The notes under the pieces are model-generated. The model saw nothing but the letters and a program-made list of their open reading frames with translations, did no database searches and was not told where the DNA came from. Positions 25,148-36,236 of a DNA stretch of 64,000 nt are shown here, one piece after another. Made by a program: the position numbers and the translations under genes. Source of the DNA: Fomitopsis serialis (lineage: Eukaryota > Basidiomycota > Agaricomycetes > Polyporales > Fomitopsidaceae); the NCBI RefSeq assembly GCF_022376445.1, contig NW_025954964.1, positions 806,001 to 870,000 on the forward strand. Direction: 5' to 3'. The stretch's first letter is position 1; each line of letters begins with the position of its first letter.

Positions 25148-27270
25148 ATGTCTGCGGATCAGGCCAGCACAGACCCGGCGAGGCACGGCGCTCCTGATGT
25201 GGTGGAGCGAAAATCTTCCCGCGCGAGCAGTTATTCCGACGACAAGGAGAAGCAGCACGATCCCGAGGTGCAGACCGCGCGGGAGGGCAACCACGACGAG
25301 AGGAGCAAGTCACATGGGACGTCGTCTCTCCGGCTCTGCGCCCTGTCATCCTTCTCGGCTTGGCCGCTGCCATCCTGGGCTGGTGGATCTGCTCTACCAT
25401 CTTGAAGGATACGCGGCATAGATGGGTTGTGCAGACGTTCTGGGCGTGGTTCTTCCTTCTGTGAGTGTACATGCTCGGCGGAGGCGTATGCGCGAGGTTG
25501 ATCAACGCCTGGAAGTGTCATCGCGTTCCGCTGGATCCCAAATCGCGTCGTGACCCACCCTGTGAGCGCAGTATGGATGCCATGTGTCCAGGAGCCGTGG
25601 TACAAGCTGCCATACCGCCTGCGGTTAACTGTCGGTTGGCTGTGCTTGTTGGGCATCGTCTTCGGCTCTGCCTTTGGTTTCCCCCTCACCGAGGGCACGA
25701 ACTAGGTGACCGTGCAATCTCCGTGCTTGGCCTCTTTGTATTCCAGTTCTGCTTCTGGCTCTCGTCGACCCATCGGTCTGCAGTACCATGGTCAGTCGCA
25801 TTTGCATTATTGGCTCGTCGGCGTTCTGACGTTCGCTGGAGGCCCACTGTCATTGTTGGCCTCTTCATTCAGCAGGTCATTGCGATGTTCGTGCTGAAGT
25901 CGGGCGCTGGCTTCAAACTCTTCCACTGGATTGCTACCGCAGCGGCAGATTTCCTGTCTCAGTCCCAGGCCGGTGCAGCGTTCTTCTTCAACACGGCATT
26001 TGTTGCCAATGGGTTCTTCTTCGTGAACACGGTACGCATATATCATGATACATGATGATAACTTGTGTTCAAGGACGCTGCGCTGCCGCCGATAATAGCT
26101 TTCCGCTGTCATCTTCTTCATCGCGTTCGTGCAGATGATGTACTATTTGGGTGTCATGCAGTGGCTGATCAAGGGCTTGTGAGTACTCTGGCGGACGCAT
26201 ATATGCGTATAGCATTGACGGTGTCCCAGCGCATGGTTCTTCTTCAAGCTCCTCAACGTCTCAGGAGCCGAGGCCGTCATCGCCTCCGCGTCACCGTTCG
26301 TCGGACAGGGCGAGTCAGCCTGTCTCGTAAAGCCTTATGTCGACCTCATGACGCCGTCCGAGCTGCACCTCACCATGACTTCGGGCTTCTCCACCATCTC
26401 CGGCTCCGTGTTGACGGCGTATATCAACCTCGGTGTGCCGCCGCAGAACCTGATCACAGCGTCGGTCATGTCAATCCCCGCATCGATCGCCATCAGCAAG
26501 ATGCGCGTCCCCGAGGTAGACGAGCCGGTCACGCGCGGCCGCGTCGTCGTCGACCAGGGCGTCGAGAAGAACCCGCCGGCGAACGCGCTGCACGCCTTCA
26601 GCCGCGGCGCGTGGTTCGGACTGATGGTCGCGGGACAGATCCTGTGAGTGCCTCCGTGCGTCCTGTGCGTGTGGGTGCTGACCTGCGCGGAACACGCAAG
26701 CGCGAACGTGCTGACCGTGGTGTCCCTGGTCTCGCTCGTGAACGGCCTGCTCACATGGATCGGCAAGGGCTTCGGCATCCACGCGCTCACGCTGCAGCTC
26801 ATCCTCCGCTACGTCTTCTACCCCGTCACGTTCTTCGTCGGCGTGCCCCGCAACGAGATCCTCCGCGTCGCGGAGCTGCTCGCGACGAAGCTCATCGAGA
26901 ACGAGTTCGTCGGGTACACCGGTGCGTCCACCCTACCCCTCACATGGTTCGCCGTCCGGAGACCGATACGTGATCCCCGTGCAGACCTCAAGGCGATCAT
27001 GGCGAGCGACAACCCGCTCTCGCAGCGCTCGTTCACGATCGCGTCGTACTGCCTGTGCGGCCTCGCGAACCTCTCCTCGCTCGGCATCCAGATCGGCGTG
27101 CTTAGCGCGCTCGCGCCGTCCCAGGCGAAGGTCATCGCGAGGATCGCGCCGTCTGCGATGCTCTGCGGGTTCATCTCGTGCGTATCGGCTGTTTCCACGT
27201 ATGCCAACAACTGATTCTATGGTGCGCTAGGACATTGCAAGCCGCGGGTATTGCGGGGATGCTCGTCTGA
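25148..27270 (+). CDS. Concentrative nucleoside transporter (CNT family)
   Basis: Plasma-membrane nucleoside/cation symporter. Coding parts: 25148-25460, 25516-25790, 25842-26031, 26099-26178, 26230-26643, 26701-26921, 26985-27177, 27231-27270. A charged N-terminal tail is followed by membrane segments ([31 protein letters not shown]). The CNT core has [37 protein letters not shown] with [30 protein letters not shown] and [20 protein letters not shown], which carry the nucleoside and cation sites in this family. Two one-base losses are inferred: near 25312 (before [11 protein letters not shown]) and near 25704 (in GTNYGDRAIS, where TAG interrupts). All splice junctions agree with phase after these. 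Confidence 0.92.
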
Positions 27271-27729
27271 GATGGGGTGCTTGTTGCTGTCGCGGGAGCA
27301 GCCTCCGTGCGTGCGGCATGGGTAAGTCCATTGTAACTTGGATAGGAATTGTGAGCGGCCTACTGGTCGGGGTTATTAGATACAGCTACTATCCCTGTAC
27401 TCATTACGCTGTTGTTCCAATAATGCTATTTTACACGAGGAAATACAATTCCATCGGTGCTAGGGGGGCACCATACGGCCTCAATATGCCTGCATCGCAA
27501 ATGAAGCATGTCTTGTCGTGTAGGAAGCATTTGTGGCGGACGTCTGTGCTGAATTTGGTCCAAGGCTTGTCGAGGTAGCTTGAAAACGGGGTTGTGCACA
27601 TCCGAGTCGTCCCGCACGCAGTACTCCAGATGTTTGTCAGTTAGCTGAAGGTCCGTGCCGCGAGACTGATTGATACAGTGCATACCATTCTGAGGTGATG
27701 TGTTGTGTGCGACTGTGTGCGATCGGAGG
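27271..27729. other. Convergent intergenic spacer
   Basis: 460 bp between the convergent CNT and J-protein genes. Nothing recognised. Confidence 0.5.
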
Positions 27730-28472
27730 TTACCGCTCTGCCAACAAGTCGGAATCATCGGGCGTAGACTTCTGTGGTCTTCTCACGACCGGTTGTCGTG
27801 GTCTCCCGAAGCGCTGTGACCAGTCGGGAGCCTGCGCGGCCTCAGCCATGGCCTGCTGTCTTGCGGAGAACGTCTGCCAAACGAAAGCAGCGATACTCTA
27901 CACGTTCGCTGGTCGGGAAGGATATCATTAAGATAGACGTGATACGCACCAGGGTGATCGTACCGAACATAAGGGCATCCTTCCACTGGTCGTCCATCCC
28001 CACGTCCAACTCGGCTCTTCGCCGCTGCTTCGCCTTCCACATGGCCGTGCTCAAGCTATGGTAGTCCGGTCGCAGCTCACTCGGCGAGCCGCTCTCCGCG
28101 TCAGCCATCCTGTTCGCCTTGCCCGAGAGCACGGAGTAGGCCGCGCTGATCGCTTGGAAGCGTGCGTGGGCGGTCTCCGGTGGGACGGCACGGCTGATTG
28201 CAGAGTCGGGGTGGTAGATGCGCACGAGGTCGTAGTCTGGCACACCCCCGTATGAGAGCGAAGTCAATATGAGGATGATTGTACGCACACCGAGTCTTCA
28301 CCTCGTCTCGGGTCGCACTGGGCGGGAGGTGGAAGATCTGGTAAGGCGTAGGGTGTGCGATCGTTGGAAAAGGGAAAGGGTTGGCACTGCTGGAAACATG
28401 CCTGGGTCCGAGGGAACGACACGAGCGGAAAACAGTGGGTCGCACCAACCGCAATGATGTGGAAGGTAACAT
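27730..28472 (-). CDS. J-domain (DnaJ/HSP40) protein, probably mitochondrial
   Basis: Hsp70 co-chaperone. Minus-strand exons 28289-28472, 27950-28236 and 27730-27873 give 204 aa with no frame break. The N-terminus is rich in Arg/Ser with few acidic residues (MLPSTSLRLVRPTVFRSCRS), like a mitochondrial presequence. The J-domain follows: TPYQIFHLPPSATRDEVKTR, then YYDLVRIYHPDSA with the essential HPD, and ARFQAISAAYSVLSG. The YY codon pair is created by splicing at GTGCGT..CAG. The C-terminal part is basic, with a weak hydrophobic segment (DALMFGTITLTF), and ends DSDLLAER. Client and exact location are unknown. The retroposed insertion at 28557 begins only about 85 bp upstream of its ATG. Confidence 0.85.
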
Positions 28473-28540
28473 AATTGCAGCTTTTGAAAGTGCGGACGCC
28501 AGGAGATCGGCTCGACACTCGCTCAAGCGCCCGGATCTCA

Positions 28541-28556
28541 GATCGGAACCTCACCC
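28541..28556. repeat. Target-site duplication, left copy (16 bp)
   Basis: gatcggaacctcaccc, identical to 29490-29505. It lies directly against the poly(T) end of the insertion. Confidence 0.9.
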
Positions 28557-29489
28557 TTTTTTTTTTTTTTTTTTTTTTTTTTGTATTCTCCGTGTTTTAG
28601 GCCCGTACTGTAGGTACATGTGGGCACCATAGTAAGGGACGTCAGACGTTAACGGACCGTGCTGCGGCATGGGCCCCCAGATCCCGATGAACCCCACCTC
28701 CCTGCGACCTCACCACCCTCCCAGCCCCTGCCCCTCCTGCATCCAAGGCGTGTCGGGGTGTGGGCAGCCGTAGGTATTGTCCTGGTCTTCGTCATCCCCC
28801 AGTGGCCCGTAAGGTGGGCCACTTAACCATCATAATCTCCCCGCGAGGGCGCGTTGAGTGCGCCCGTAGTTACGATAGGCGCTTATCTGATCCAGTTCAC
28901 GAAAGCCCTTCCAAAGGCCTCGCCTCCCTCCCCCAGCGCGTCCAGTCATACCACATACCGTCAGAGGCCCATACCCTGTGACTCCACTCTCTACACCTTA
29001 TACTCCTAAGCTGTCGCTTTCATTCCGCAGGTTTATCCCGCAGTCGCAACTGCCGCTCGTGCGGTCGTGACCCGTTGCGGGTAACATGTAGGGTCGGCCG
29101 TAGCCTCCCCGCAATTGGGGTACGCTGTTGGAGGTGCGCGCGATTGGGTTGTAAGGCCATCGGCGGCAAGGGCGGTGGCAACCGGCCATAGTCGATCCGG
29201 GAGAGGGATTTACGGCGGGATAGAAGGTCCCGTCCGCGTAGACATAACGGAGCCGGTTAACGGGGGGTGAGAGGACCGGGTGTGCAACCCGCGAGCGGTG
29301 TTATGAGGTCGTCCGCGGTCCCGATTCGATATCGAGTTGGTCGATGTAGTGTCGTAAAGACTGTGGGGGTCGAGTTGGTCGATTCCTGACACTGGGGGAG
29401 GATGGGACGGGCGAGAAAGAGGGCAGATGGGGGGCCGATAGCGCGGGCGCTAAAGGTAGATGGTGGTGGTACGGGATCAAGAAGGTGGT
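28557..29489 (-). mobile_element. Retroposed insertion with poly(A) tail (SINE/retrocopy type)
   Basis: A 933-bp segment begins with 26 consecutive T (28557-28582) and is framed by exact 16-bp direct repeats at 28541-28556 and 29490-29505. Read on the minus strand, it is a sequence ending in a poly(A) tail inserted with target-site duplication, the signature of target-primed reverse transcription by a non-LTR retrotransposon machinery. The body has no long ORF, no reverse-transcriptase motif and no clear Pol III A/B box. It is therefore a non-autonomous element, a retroposed transcript or a 5'-truncated copy. It lies in the upstream region of the J-protein gene and could alter its promoter. 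Identity of the source transcript is unknown. Confidence 0.8.
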
Positions 29490-29505
29490 GATCGGAACCT
29501 CACCC
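29490..29505. repeat. Target-site duplication, right copy (16 bp)
   Basis: Exact copy of 28541-28556, bordering the 5' end of the retroposed insertion. Confidence 0.9.
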
Positions 29506-29668
29506 ATGTGCGGAACTTCCGAGTCGGACGCGTCGACCTTTGCCAGTTAATGTAGTACTCAAAGTCTATATTCAGAAACTTGAAGCGGTACGTGTCAGTC
29601 AGTTCGTTCGCTAATAGTACGCTACACGACGTAAGAGTCAACTGCGGCTATGCTGCCCGGCAGAGCTC

Positions 29669-30365
29669 TCAAACTGGAAGACGACCCCCCGTATGTGTTC
29701 CCGATCTCTCTGTCTCCTCCTTCTCATACTGCTCTAGTTTCTCCTTATGCCATTGTTCTTCATCTGGCCTGAGCCCTCCCGGAAGAAACACATCCACCAG
29801 GGCCAGTCCTACGCGGTTCTCGATGTCTTCGGCAGCCATGCGCGTCGCAGAGACTTTATTCTTGGTGAGGATGTTCCCCGTTTTCTCGTCAATCTTCCAA
29901 ATTTCGAGGTGGAAGCCCAGCGCGCCTGGATTCCTGCGCGCTCCAGCGGAGACAACGTTCTGCAGCATCCCGATGCCGCCAACGGCGAGGAGATACCCCG
30001 TCTTCAATACTCTGAACCACCATGAGGTGCAAGATCCAGAGCACAGTCAAGACGCATATAGCCACTGCTGTTAGGCGTGATGGCACGATGCGTCCCGCGA
30101 CGAGATCCTCTAGCTTGCATCCGCACCCCTCATTCTTGATGACATTGACATGCGAGCTGCCGTAGGCAGACCACCTCAATTTTCTTGGATTCCACGTTGC
30201 GAGCACATCACATCTCCGCCCTACATAGGGGAAGAGCAGCGTTGAGCTGCGCTCCATGGTGTTAATGTCGATCATCCAGCTGTCCTGCACATCTCCGGGG
30301 ATGCATGAAATCCCGATTTGTAGGACAATCATGAAAATGCTGGCCAGACCCGGCGTGGTTGCCTC
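29669..30365 (-). CDS. Conserved fungal membrane protein, 3' exons
   Basis: The exon after the acceptor at 30366-30368 starts EATTPGLASIFMIVLQIG, a membrane segment. It continues with a loop containing NECGCK-like sequence (NEGCGCKLEDLVAGR) and a second segment (LTAVAICVLTVLWILHLMVV). The C-terminal part reads TGYLLAVGGIGMLQNVVSAG, ARRNPGALGFHLE, then GLALVDVFLPGGLRPDEEQW and a charged tail ending TGGRLPV. The AVGGIGMLQN..GLALV..FFPGGLR pattern recurs in fungal membrane proteins of unknown function. The two halves lie in different frames with the switch near 30008, equal to one extra or two lost bases. The N-terminal exons (30366-31000) could not be resolved; a candidate exon with SWCKFVSRVITLRE and a GTAAGT donor lies at about 30520-30600. 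Confidence 0.6.
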
Positions 30366-31120
30366 CTGAAGCGACTAGGATCCTGTGTCCGGATCAGAAG
30401 GGTGGGTTCACTATGCTACTTATGTGACCTCATACTTAGGACCACACATATTGAATTCTAGTTCTGACACATCAAAGCTGCACGGCTTCATCTTCCAAGG
30501 CACCATGACTTACATTCCCGAAGGGTGATAACACGCGATACGAACTTGCACCAAGACTGGCGATGTGGAAGCAGTTTGAGCACTACACAGCGCTGATGCC
30601 GCAACATGAATAGGTGTTTAGCGCGGAACGATGACATCGGCGCACACCATATCTGTGGTACACAGTCGCACCAGACCAACGTGGTTCATGGCATACGTCC
30701 ACACATCGCTGGCCTGTACAAGGTTCTAGGAAGTGATCGGACATAGGCTGTCAAGACTTACTTTGTCCAGCCCCAAACCGCATGACACGTTCATTCGAAG
30801 TTCGAAGCGATATTAACGCCGGCCTTCTTTTGCAGACCCTTCAAAGGTGCGTTCGTCGCCGCAGCTTGTGTACCGGTACGTCTGTGACACCCCAGCCACG
30901 AATGAGACTGTTCCTTATGCCTTGGTGAATCTAGCCTGCGTTCTGAGATGCTAGGCACCTGGTAGGCGCATCGCGCTCGTGTATGCAATATATACGGCAA
31001 TACCACCTCCTATAATCACTACTGATGAACTATGATATATGATCTCTCAACCAGAGTACCTTAGCTCCGTCTGTGGAGTCTTTATACTAAGTCTCAACAA
31101 TGTTACTTCCCCATTGTAAG

Positions 31121-31228
31121 CCTTCCTAATGAGTCCCGACCTTTGGCGCGAGATCCCTGTGTCCGAGTACCCTTACGACGAGCACAGTGCGCATTCTTCA
31201 GCTTGCGGCAGGCAAGAAAGCGTACTAT
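31121..31228 (+). pseudogene. uS5/RPS2 3'-exon fragment
   Basis: Reads [20 protein letters not shown], matching the end of the intact RPS2 at 44260-44359. It then loses frame through an extra T in the HLQLAAG region, and the TAG stop has become TAT. No upstream RPS2 exons are present. It is a by-product of the segmental duplication and not expected to make protein. Confidence 0.9.
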
Positions 31229-32265
31229 ATATTTCCGAGGAAGGCGGGATGCCTTGTTGCATGTCGTTAAAATCATCTCGTTGTTATGTTCATTATGCTA
31301 GGCATGCCTGGCACGCATTGTACTGTCACACATCGACTTGATTGCTGTGGTGTTTTGTTGAAGTGCTCCGTTCCACATCTGTCAGGCCGTGAGGGTATCA
31401 TATTGTTGTGCCCACAGGTCTTGATACAGTGTTTTCACGACATCGGCGTGGCATCTGAACGTGAATATCACTGCAAAGAGTCGACGACCAGCGGTGAGTC
31501 GGAGTCGGCAACAGGTCGGCATTTCATTAAGCTGAGTACCAAAGATCATCAATCCCGATCTGTCCTAGTGAGACGATCTGGGAGTGGCAGATCTGCTGCC
31601 TCTAAGATACTTACCGGCAGCCACCGTGACGCCGCCACTGAACTCAAGCAGTCGACTCTATTCCCAGGTCTGTATCAGGGTTTATGCCCTGTTCTGTATT
31701 CACTTCACTTCCCAATGGTAATCATGCCATGACTGTCTCCTCCGGACTTCTGGTGCGGTTGCATTCACACCCAATAGAGCACTACTGGCATTCAGGGCCA
31801 CCGCCGGGACTCGTGCTAACAGTACCAGTCACAAGCTTCAAGCTTTACAGTCGTTTGCATAATGGTTGTCGCATGTGCGCGACGAGCGTCGAGCATCTTG
31901 TTTGGCCTTCTTTGGCAATGGCTGGCCCCGACGCACCCACCGGTCAGTCCCGTTACCTTTGCAGAGTGCGCAGAGCGGGCCCGTGTCAATTTTCTCTCAA
32001 CATTGGCCACGGTATCAAGAGCACCTAGCCTGAGCCCTCGTCACGAAAGATGGAGAGTATCTAGCGCAATTCCAGGTATTCCGGACGAGGGTTGCGGGTC
32101 GTCCTGCCGTGGCGGATGTGGGGGGAGCCACAGCCGCTGGGAAATGCGAAACGACAACCATTTTGCCGATGATTGTATGCCCAAATATACAGTGACCTTT
32201 AGTTGTGAATTCATGCGTGTCCGGTGACTTTTCTCACTCGTTTACAGAGCCTTCCTTTCGATACC
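31229..32265. other. Duplicated intergenic region upstream of antiporter copy A
   Basis: Corresponds to 44360-45073 but is longer. It should carry the duplicated promoter of the antiporter. No other gene recognised. Confidence 0.6.
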
Positions 32266-34828
32266 ATGGGCGAAGAATTGCTGCAAGTTCGTCTTCCGTC
32301 TGAAGGGCTGAACAATTCACAAACTCGTCCTTCAGGTCACCGACCCGAGCCTCTCGTACATTATACTGGGAGGCTTCGTAGTCATTGTACGTATCTCAGT
32401 TCCGCCCTGTGCCCCGTAGCAGCCTCCTCCAAAGCGGTGTTTACCGCCGTCTGAGCAGTAATCGCTGTTGACTTACGGCATTCATAGTTTAGCATGGTGT
32501 CGCTGCTTGTCAAAGAGAAGGTACGCCACTTGACCATATTCCAAGAGACTCAACGGCTGAAGCCCCTCGCTATCGCTAGTTATACATCAACGAGGTCGTG
32601 CTCGGGACCGCATTCGGCATCATCATTGGGCCCTACTGTGCAAACGCATTTGACCCGAGATCATGGGGCGATCACACCAACGCCATTACTCTGGAAGTAA
32701 TGCGGGTCGTACTCGCTATCGGCCTGTTCGCCATTGGCGTAGAGCTGCCGCAGTCGTACATGGCGGATCATGCGAAGTCGCTCCTCGTCATGGTTGTTCC
32801 TACGATGGCGTTTGGCTGGATAGTCGTTGCGAGTAAGTCTGTCCATCGATGTGGTAGAACACTGTTTTATTGCTGACTTTGGTCGCCCAAAAGCGGTCAT
32901 ATATTTGCTGTTCCCGTCCTACAACTACATCTCGGCACTGGTCATAGCGGCCTGCTTGACACCCACCGACCCTATCATCAGTGCGGCCATAGTTGGTACG
33001 AAGTGTCCAAGTCCCGTGTGTATAGACCTAATCTCTTACAGGTGGCAAGTTTGCCCTGACACATGTACCACCCAACTTGCGCCGGATTTTGTCTGCAGAG
33101 TCTGCCGCCAATGACGGACTCGCGTATCCCTTCTTGAGCATCTCCATCTACCTGACTCTCGAGAGCTCGCGGGGAACGGCGATCGGAAAATGGTTCCTCA
33201 TAGGCTGGCTATGTAAGCCCGATAATCGCACCCTTCCCAAACTCGCTAACCTACTGTACAGATGAGGTCATCCTAGGCACTGTGCTCGGAGCTGTGCTAG
33301 GTATGCCAGTCTGTGGATGACGCTCGCCGCCTACTCACGCCTACACGGACAGGCATACTGTTTTGCAGGCTTATGAAGATATCCTATCGCAAGGGTTTCA
33401 TAGATCGCGAGTCATACGTCGCACAGTACCTCTCACTTGCGTTGTTCACGATCGGAATCGTGAGTACCCTAGGAAGCGATGACCTCCTCGCCGCTTTTGC
33501 CGCGGGTGCGTGAGCCATCTACTGTCCTCATCTCGCTGCTAATCATTGTGTACCATGTTTTAGGCACTGCCATTAGTTGGGACGGGCATTTCAATGACCT
33601 GACGGAGAACGAGGTGTTTTCGTCAGTCATTGACTTGCTCCTCAACTGCGCATGCTTCGTGTACATCGGCGCTTGGCTGCCCTTCGACCAGTACAACCGG
33701 CCTGACCTGGGCATCACGCCGTGGAGGCTGGTGGTCTTGTTCATCGTTATTCTCTTAATCCGGCGCATCCCGCCTCTGCTCTTGCTCTTCAAGTGGGTGC
33801 CTGAGATTGTCAACTGGCGTGAGGCACTGTTCTCTGGACACTTCGGTACGTAGCTGATATCAGTGGCGCGTGTCTCAATGCTGACCTCATGCATCGCAGG
33901 ACCAGTTAGTACCTCACTGTTCCACACTGCATTTCTGGCCCTCATCCCCGCAGATGGGCGTCGGAGCTGTCTTCGTCTCCACTCTAGCAGCCACCAGACT
34001 CCCGACGCCACACAACCCTCCTGAGAATCAGGCTGAGCTGCTGGCCGCATCCATACAGACCGTTGTCTCATTTGTCGTGCTTGGTTCCATCATCGTCCGT
34101 AAGAACATGCAGTGTTTCGAGCAGCACGCCTCTCTGACTCTCTGTAGATGGCCTGTCCATACCTTTCTTCTCCTTCGGCAAGAACATGCGGACACGCACA
34201 CTCTCCGTTACGCACACATGGACGCCTCGTCACAGTGCCATCCCCGACTGGCTTCTGGGAGCTCGCCGTGCACTCGTAGAGAACCCGCGTTCCGTCTTCA
34301 CCAGCAAGGATCCGGAGCAAGGCCATGAAATGAGGGTGCGCGAGGCGGAGACTCTGCCTGACGGACACACGGTATCGCACGTTGCCAGTGTTCAGTCTGA
34401 AAGGGTCGAGCCCACCCCGGATGGCCACGGTATTTCTTCCGCGTTCGCCCGTCCGGACATGGCTCGACAAGGCTCCGGAGTCACGGCGCGGACGAGCCAG
34501 GTAGACACCCACGTCTATCAATGTCGCCAACGGCATACATGCTGACCATTTCTCTGCGGCTCAGATTCGCCTCGACCATGACCCTGCGGCGCTTCGCGAA
34601 CCTGGCCCTGACTACAAGCCTGAGTCAAACTCGGAGTCTGCCAGCCTGCGTACCCCGAGATCGATTCGCCTCGACCAGAGCTTTGCTTCCGTCTTGCATG
34701 CACCTGAAGCCATGGATGGAAGCCGGTCTGGTGCGGTGACTCCGAACAAGGTTCAATCCGTAGAAGTGCGCGAGGTAGTTACGGCGGATGCAGAGCCTGC
34801 GTATGATATGGAGTCATCACAGCAATGA
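32266..34828 (+). CDS. CPA1-type Na+/H+ antiporter, copy A
   Basis: Plasma-membrane alkali-cation/proton exchanger of the fungal Nha1/Sod2 group. Thirteen exons with consistent phases give 623 aa and no frame break: 32266-32286, 32336-32386, 32488-32520, 32580-32832, 32894-32995, 33042-33212, 33262-33300, 33353-33505, 33564-33845, 33900-33904, 33954-34098, 34148-34500, 34565-34828. Core motifs: TDPSLSYIVLGGFVVI, LTPTDPIISAAIVGGKFA, LSAESAANDGLAYPFLSISI with the ND cation-binding pair, STLGSDDLLAAFAAGTAISW and SGHFGPMGVGAVFVSTLAA. Exon 10 is a 5-nt micro-exon encoding part of GP. The cytosolic tail is hydrophilic and ends AYDMESSQQ. Relative to copy B the first donor is GTTCGT instead of GTGCGT and the C-terminus differs. 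The gene looks functional. Confidence 0.9.
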
Positions 34829-35082
34829 TCAGTTCGTTCTCCTGATAGACCATTCACTTCGCATACCACTTGTGTCACAGAAGTACGCAACCTCGAGCTT
34901 ATCTGCGCTGGACATATTCGCCAGCTTTGCAGTGCAACAATACATTACAACACTAAGAGACATTGAGCGAAGGAGATCTAATGATACAGCCATTTCAAAA
35001 GCCCTGCGTATGAATACACGTAGCGAACAAGCAGAGTTGCGCGGAATCCACCACGTCCACTTTGAATGCGTCCCGATACCAT

Positions 35083-36236
35083 TCACATAATCGTACACCC
35101 GTTGTCTTTGTCTTCGAGGCGCCGAGCAATATCGTCGAGACCGAGCACGGGTCCAGTGCCGGTGGGCCGGCCGTCTAGGTTGACGATGAGGACGCCAGAG
35201 TTGTCCGGATCCAGTTCAGCCACGAGGCCTTGCCTACGAGGGATGGGGTGAGTTACGGTGGAAAAGACGTGAGTGGCACGTACTTCTGCATCAGCTCCCC
35301 GATTGCGGGCTTGAGCTTAGCGACGCCGTCTGACGAATGCAAGCCTTTACCTGTGTGGTAGTATGGGCACGATCGTGAATGAATGGATGCGGCGCAGAGC
35401 AGGAAGCGACATACCGACGATGAGGTGAAGCTTTGCATCCCCTCGGCGACGCGCGGTTTGAATGGCACGCTCTGAATAGGTGATGGCCTCCTTCACGTAC
35501 AGTCCGTGCAGGTCAATTTCTCCAGGAGTGCTGTCCTATCAAGTCCATGTTTGCCAACTATATGCGCGTCAAAAAACAGCATACACTGACCTCATTGTTC
35601 TCTACGCGCACGAAAAGGTCAAACGGCATCAGATCACCAAAACCAGAGAGCGCCACACCCGCGCTGAATCGAAGACATACTGGTAAAGATCCACTCGCTC
35701 GCCTGCGCGTTCAAGCGCTCCATCTCCGCCTTGTGCGCCTTGCCCTCGTTGGACATCTCCTTGGCACGCGCGCCGTTCCCGCTCGAGTACGCCGTGTGGC
35801 TCTCCTCGAAGCATTGCGCCATCTTCGAGCCCTGTTCCTTCGCCCGGGCGCGCAGCTCCTGGTAATGAGAGTCTTGTTGATTCTCATAATTCAGGTTCTG
35901 TGGCTCGTTCAAATAGCAGAAAGGGAAGCAAGTTATCGGACAGACGTACCTTGTGCGGCCCGGGTGATTGACGGCGCGCAGGCTGCGGCTTTGGTTGAGG
36001 AGGGGAGGAGGAGGGTATTGGGGTTGAGGAGGAGAATATTGGGGCTGAGCAGGCGGGTATTGAGGCTGAGGTCGAGCTTGCGGTGCTTCGTACGGTTGCT
36101 GCGGCCTGGGCCGCGTCACAGGCCGTCCTGGCGGATACTGTTGGGTAGGGCGTTGCTGAGGGCGTTCTCGCTCGTTCTGATCGCCGCCACAGATACGATC
36201 CCAGAGAGAGCGCAGGAGTGTCGTGAATGCGCCCAT
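35083..36236 (-). CDS. Smr-domain protein (DUF1771 + Smr)
   Basis: Smr domains are found in nucleases and RNA-linked proteins. The start MGAFTTLLRSLWDRICGG precedes a Pro/Gln-rich linker made of PQYPP repeats. A DUF1771-like helical region follows (QQDSHYQELRARAKEQGSKM, ESHTAYSSGNGARAKEMSNE), then the Smr core: GEIDLHGLYVKEAITYSERA, KLHLIVGKGLHSSDG, KPAIGELMQKQGLVAELDPD and NSGVLIVNLDGRPTG, with the family DLHG and GKG motifs. It ends CTIM. Exon junctions use phases that agree, including an 11-nt micro-exon (ag-aac-aat-gag) between 52-60 bp introns. One base is inferred lost near 35961, in a GGG run of HPGPHK; without it the first intron junction would not stay in frame. Confidence 0.85.

Larger units (their letters stand above)
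31120..34810 (+). repeat. Segmental duplication, copy A
   Basis: This segment matches 44257-47708 in order and orientation. It begins in the last coding exon of the RPS2 gene, continues through the intergenic region and covers nearly the whole antiporter gene. Exons are very similar. The intergenic part has diverged, including an extra stretch of roughly 250-300 bp around 31870-32200 that is absent from copy B. Because copy B adjoins the complete RPS2 gene, copy A is the derived one. Confidence 0.9.

Noticed and set aside
24681..25505. 274-codon minus-strand ORF
   Set aside because: It overlaps the first exon of the CNT gene, is rich in Arg/Ala/Pro as expected for an antisense GC-rich shadow, and has no domain.
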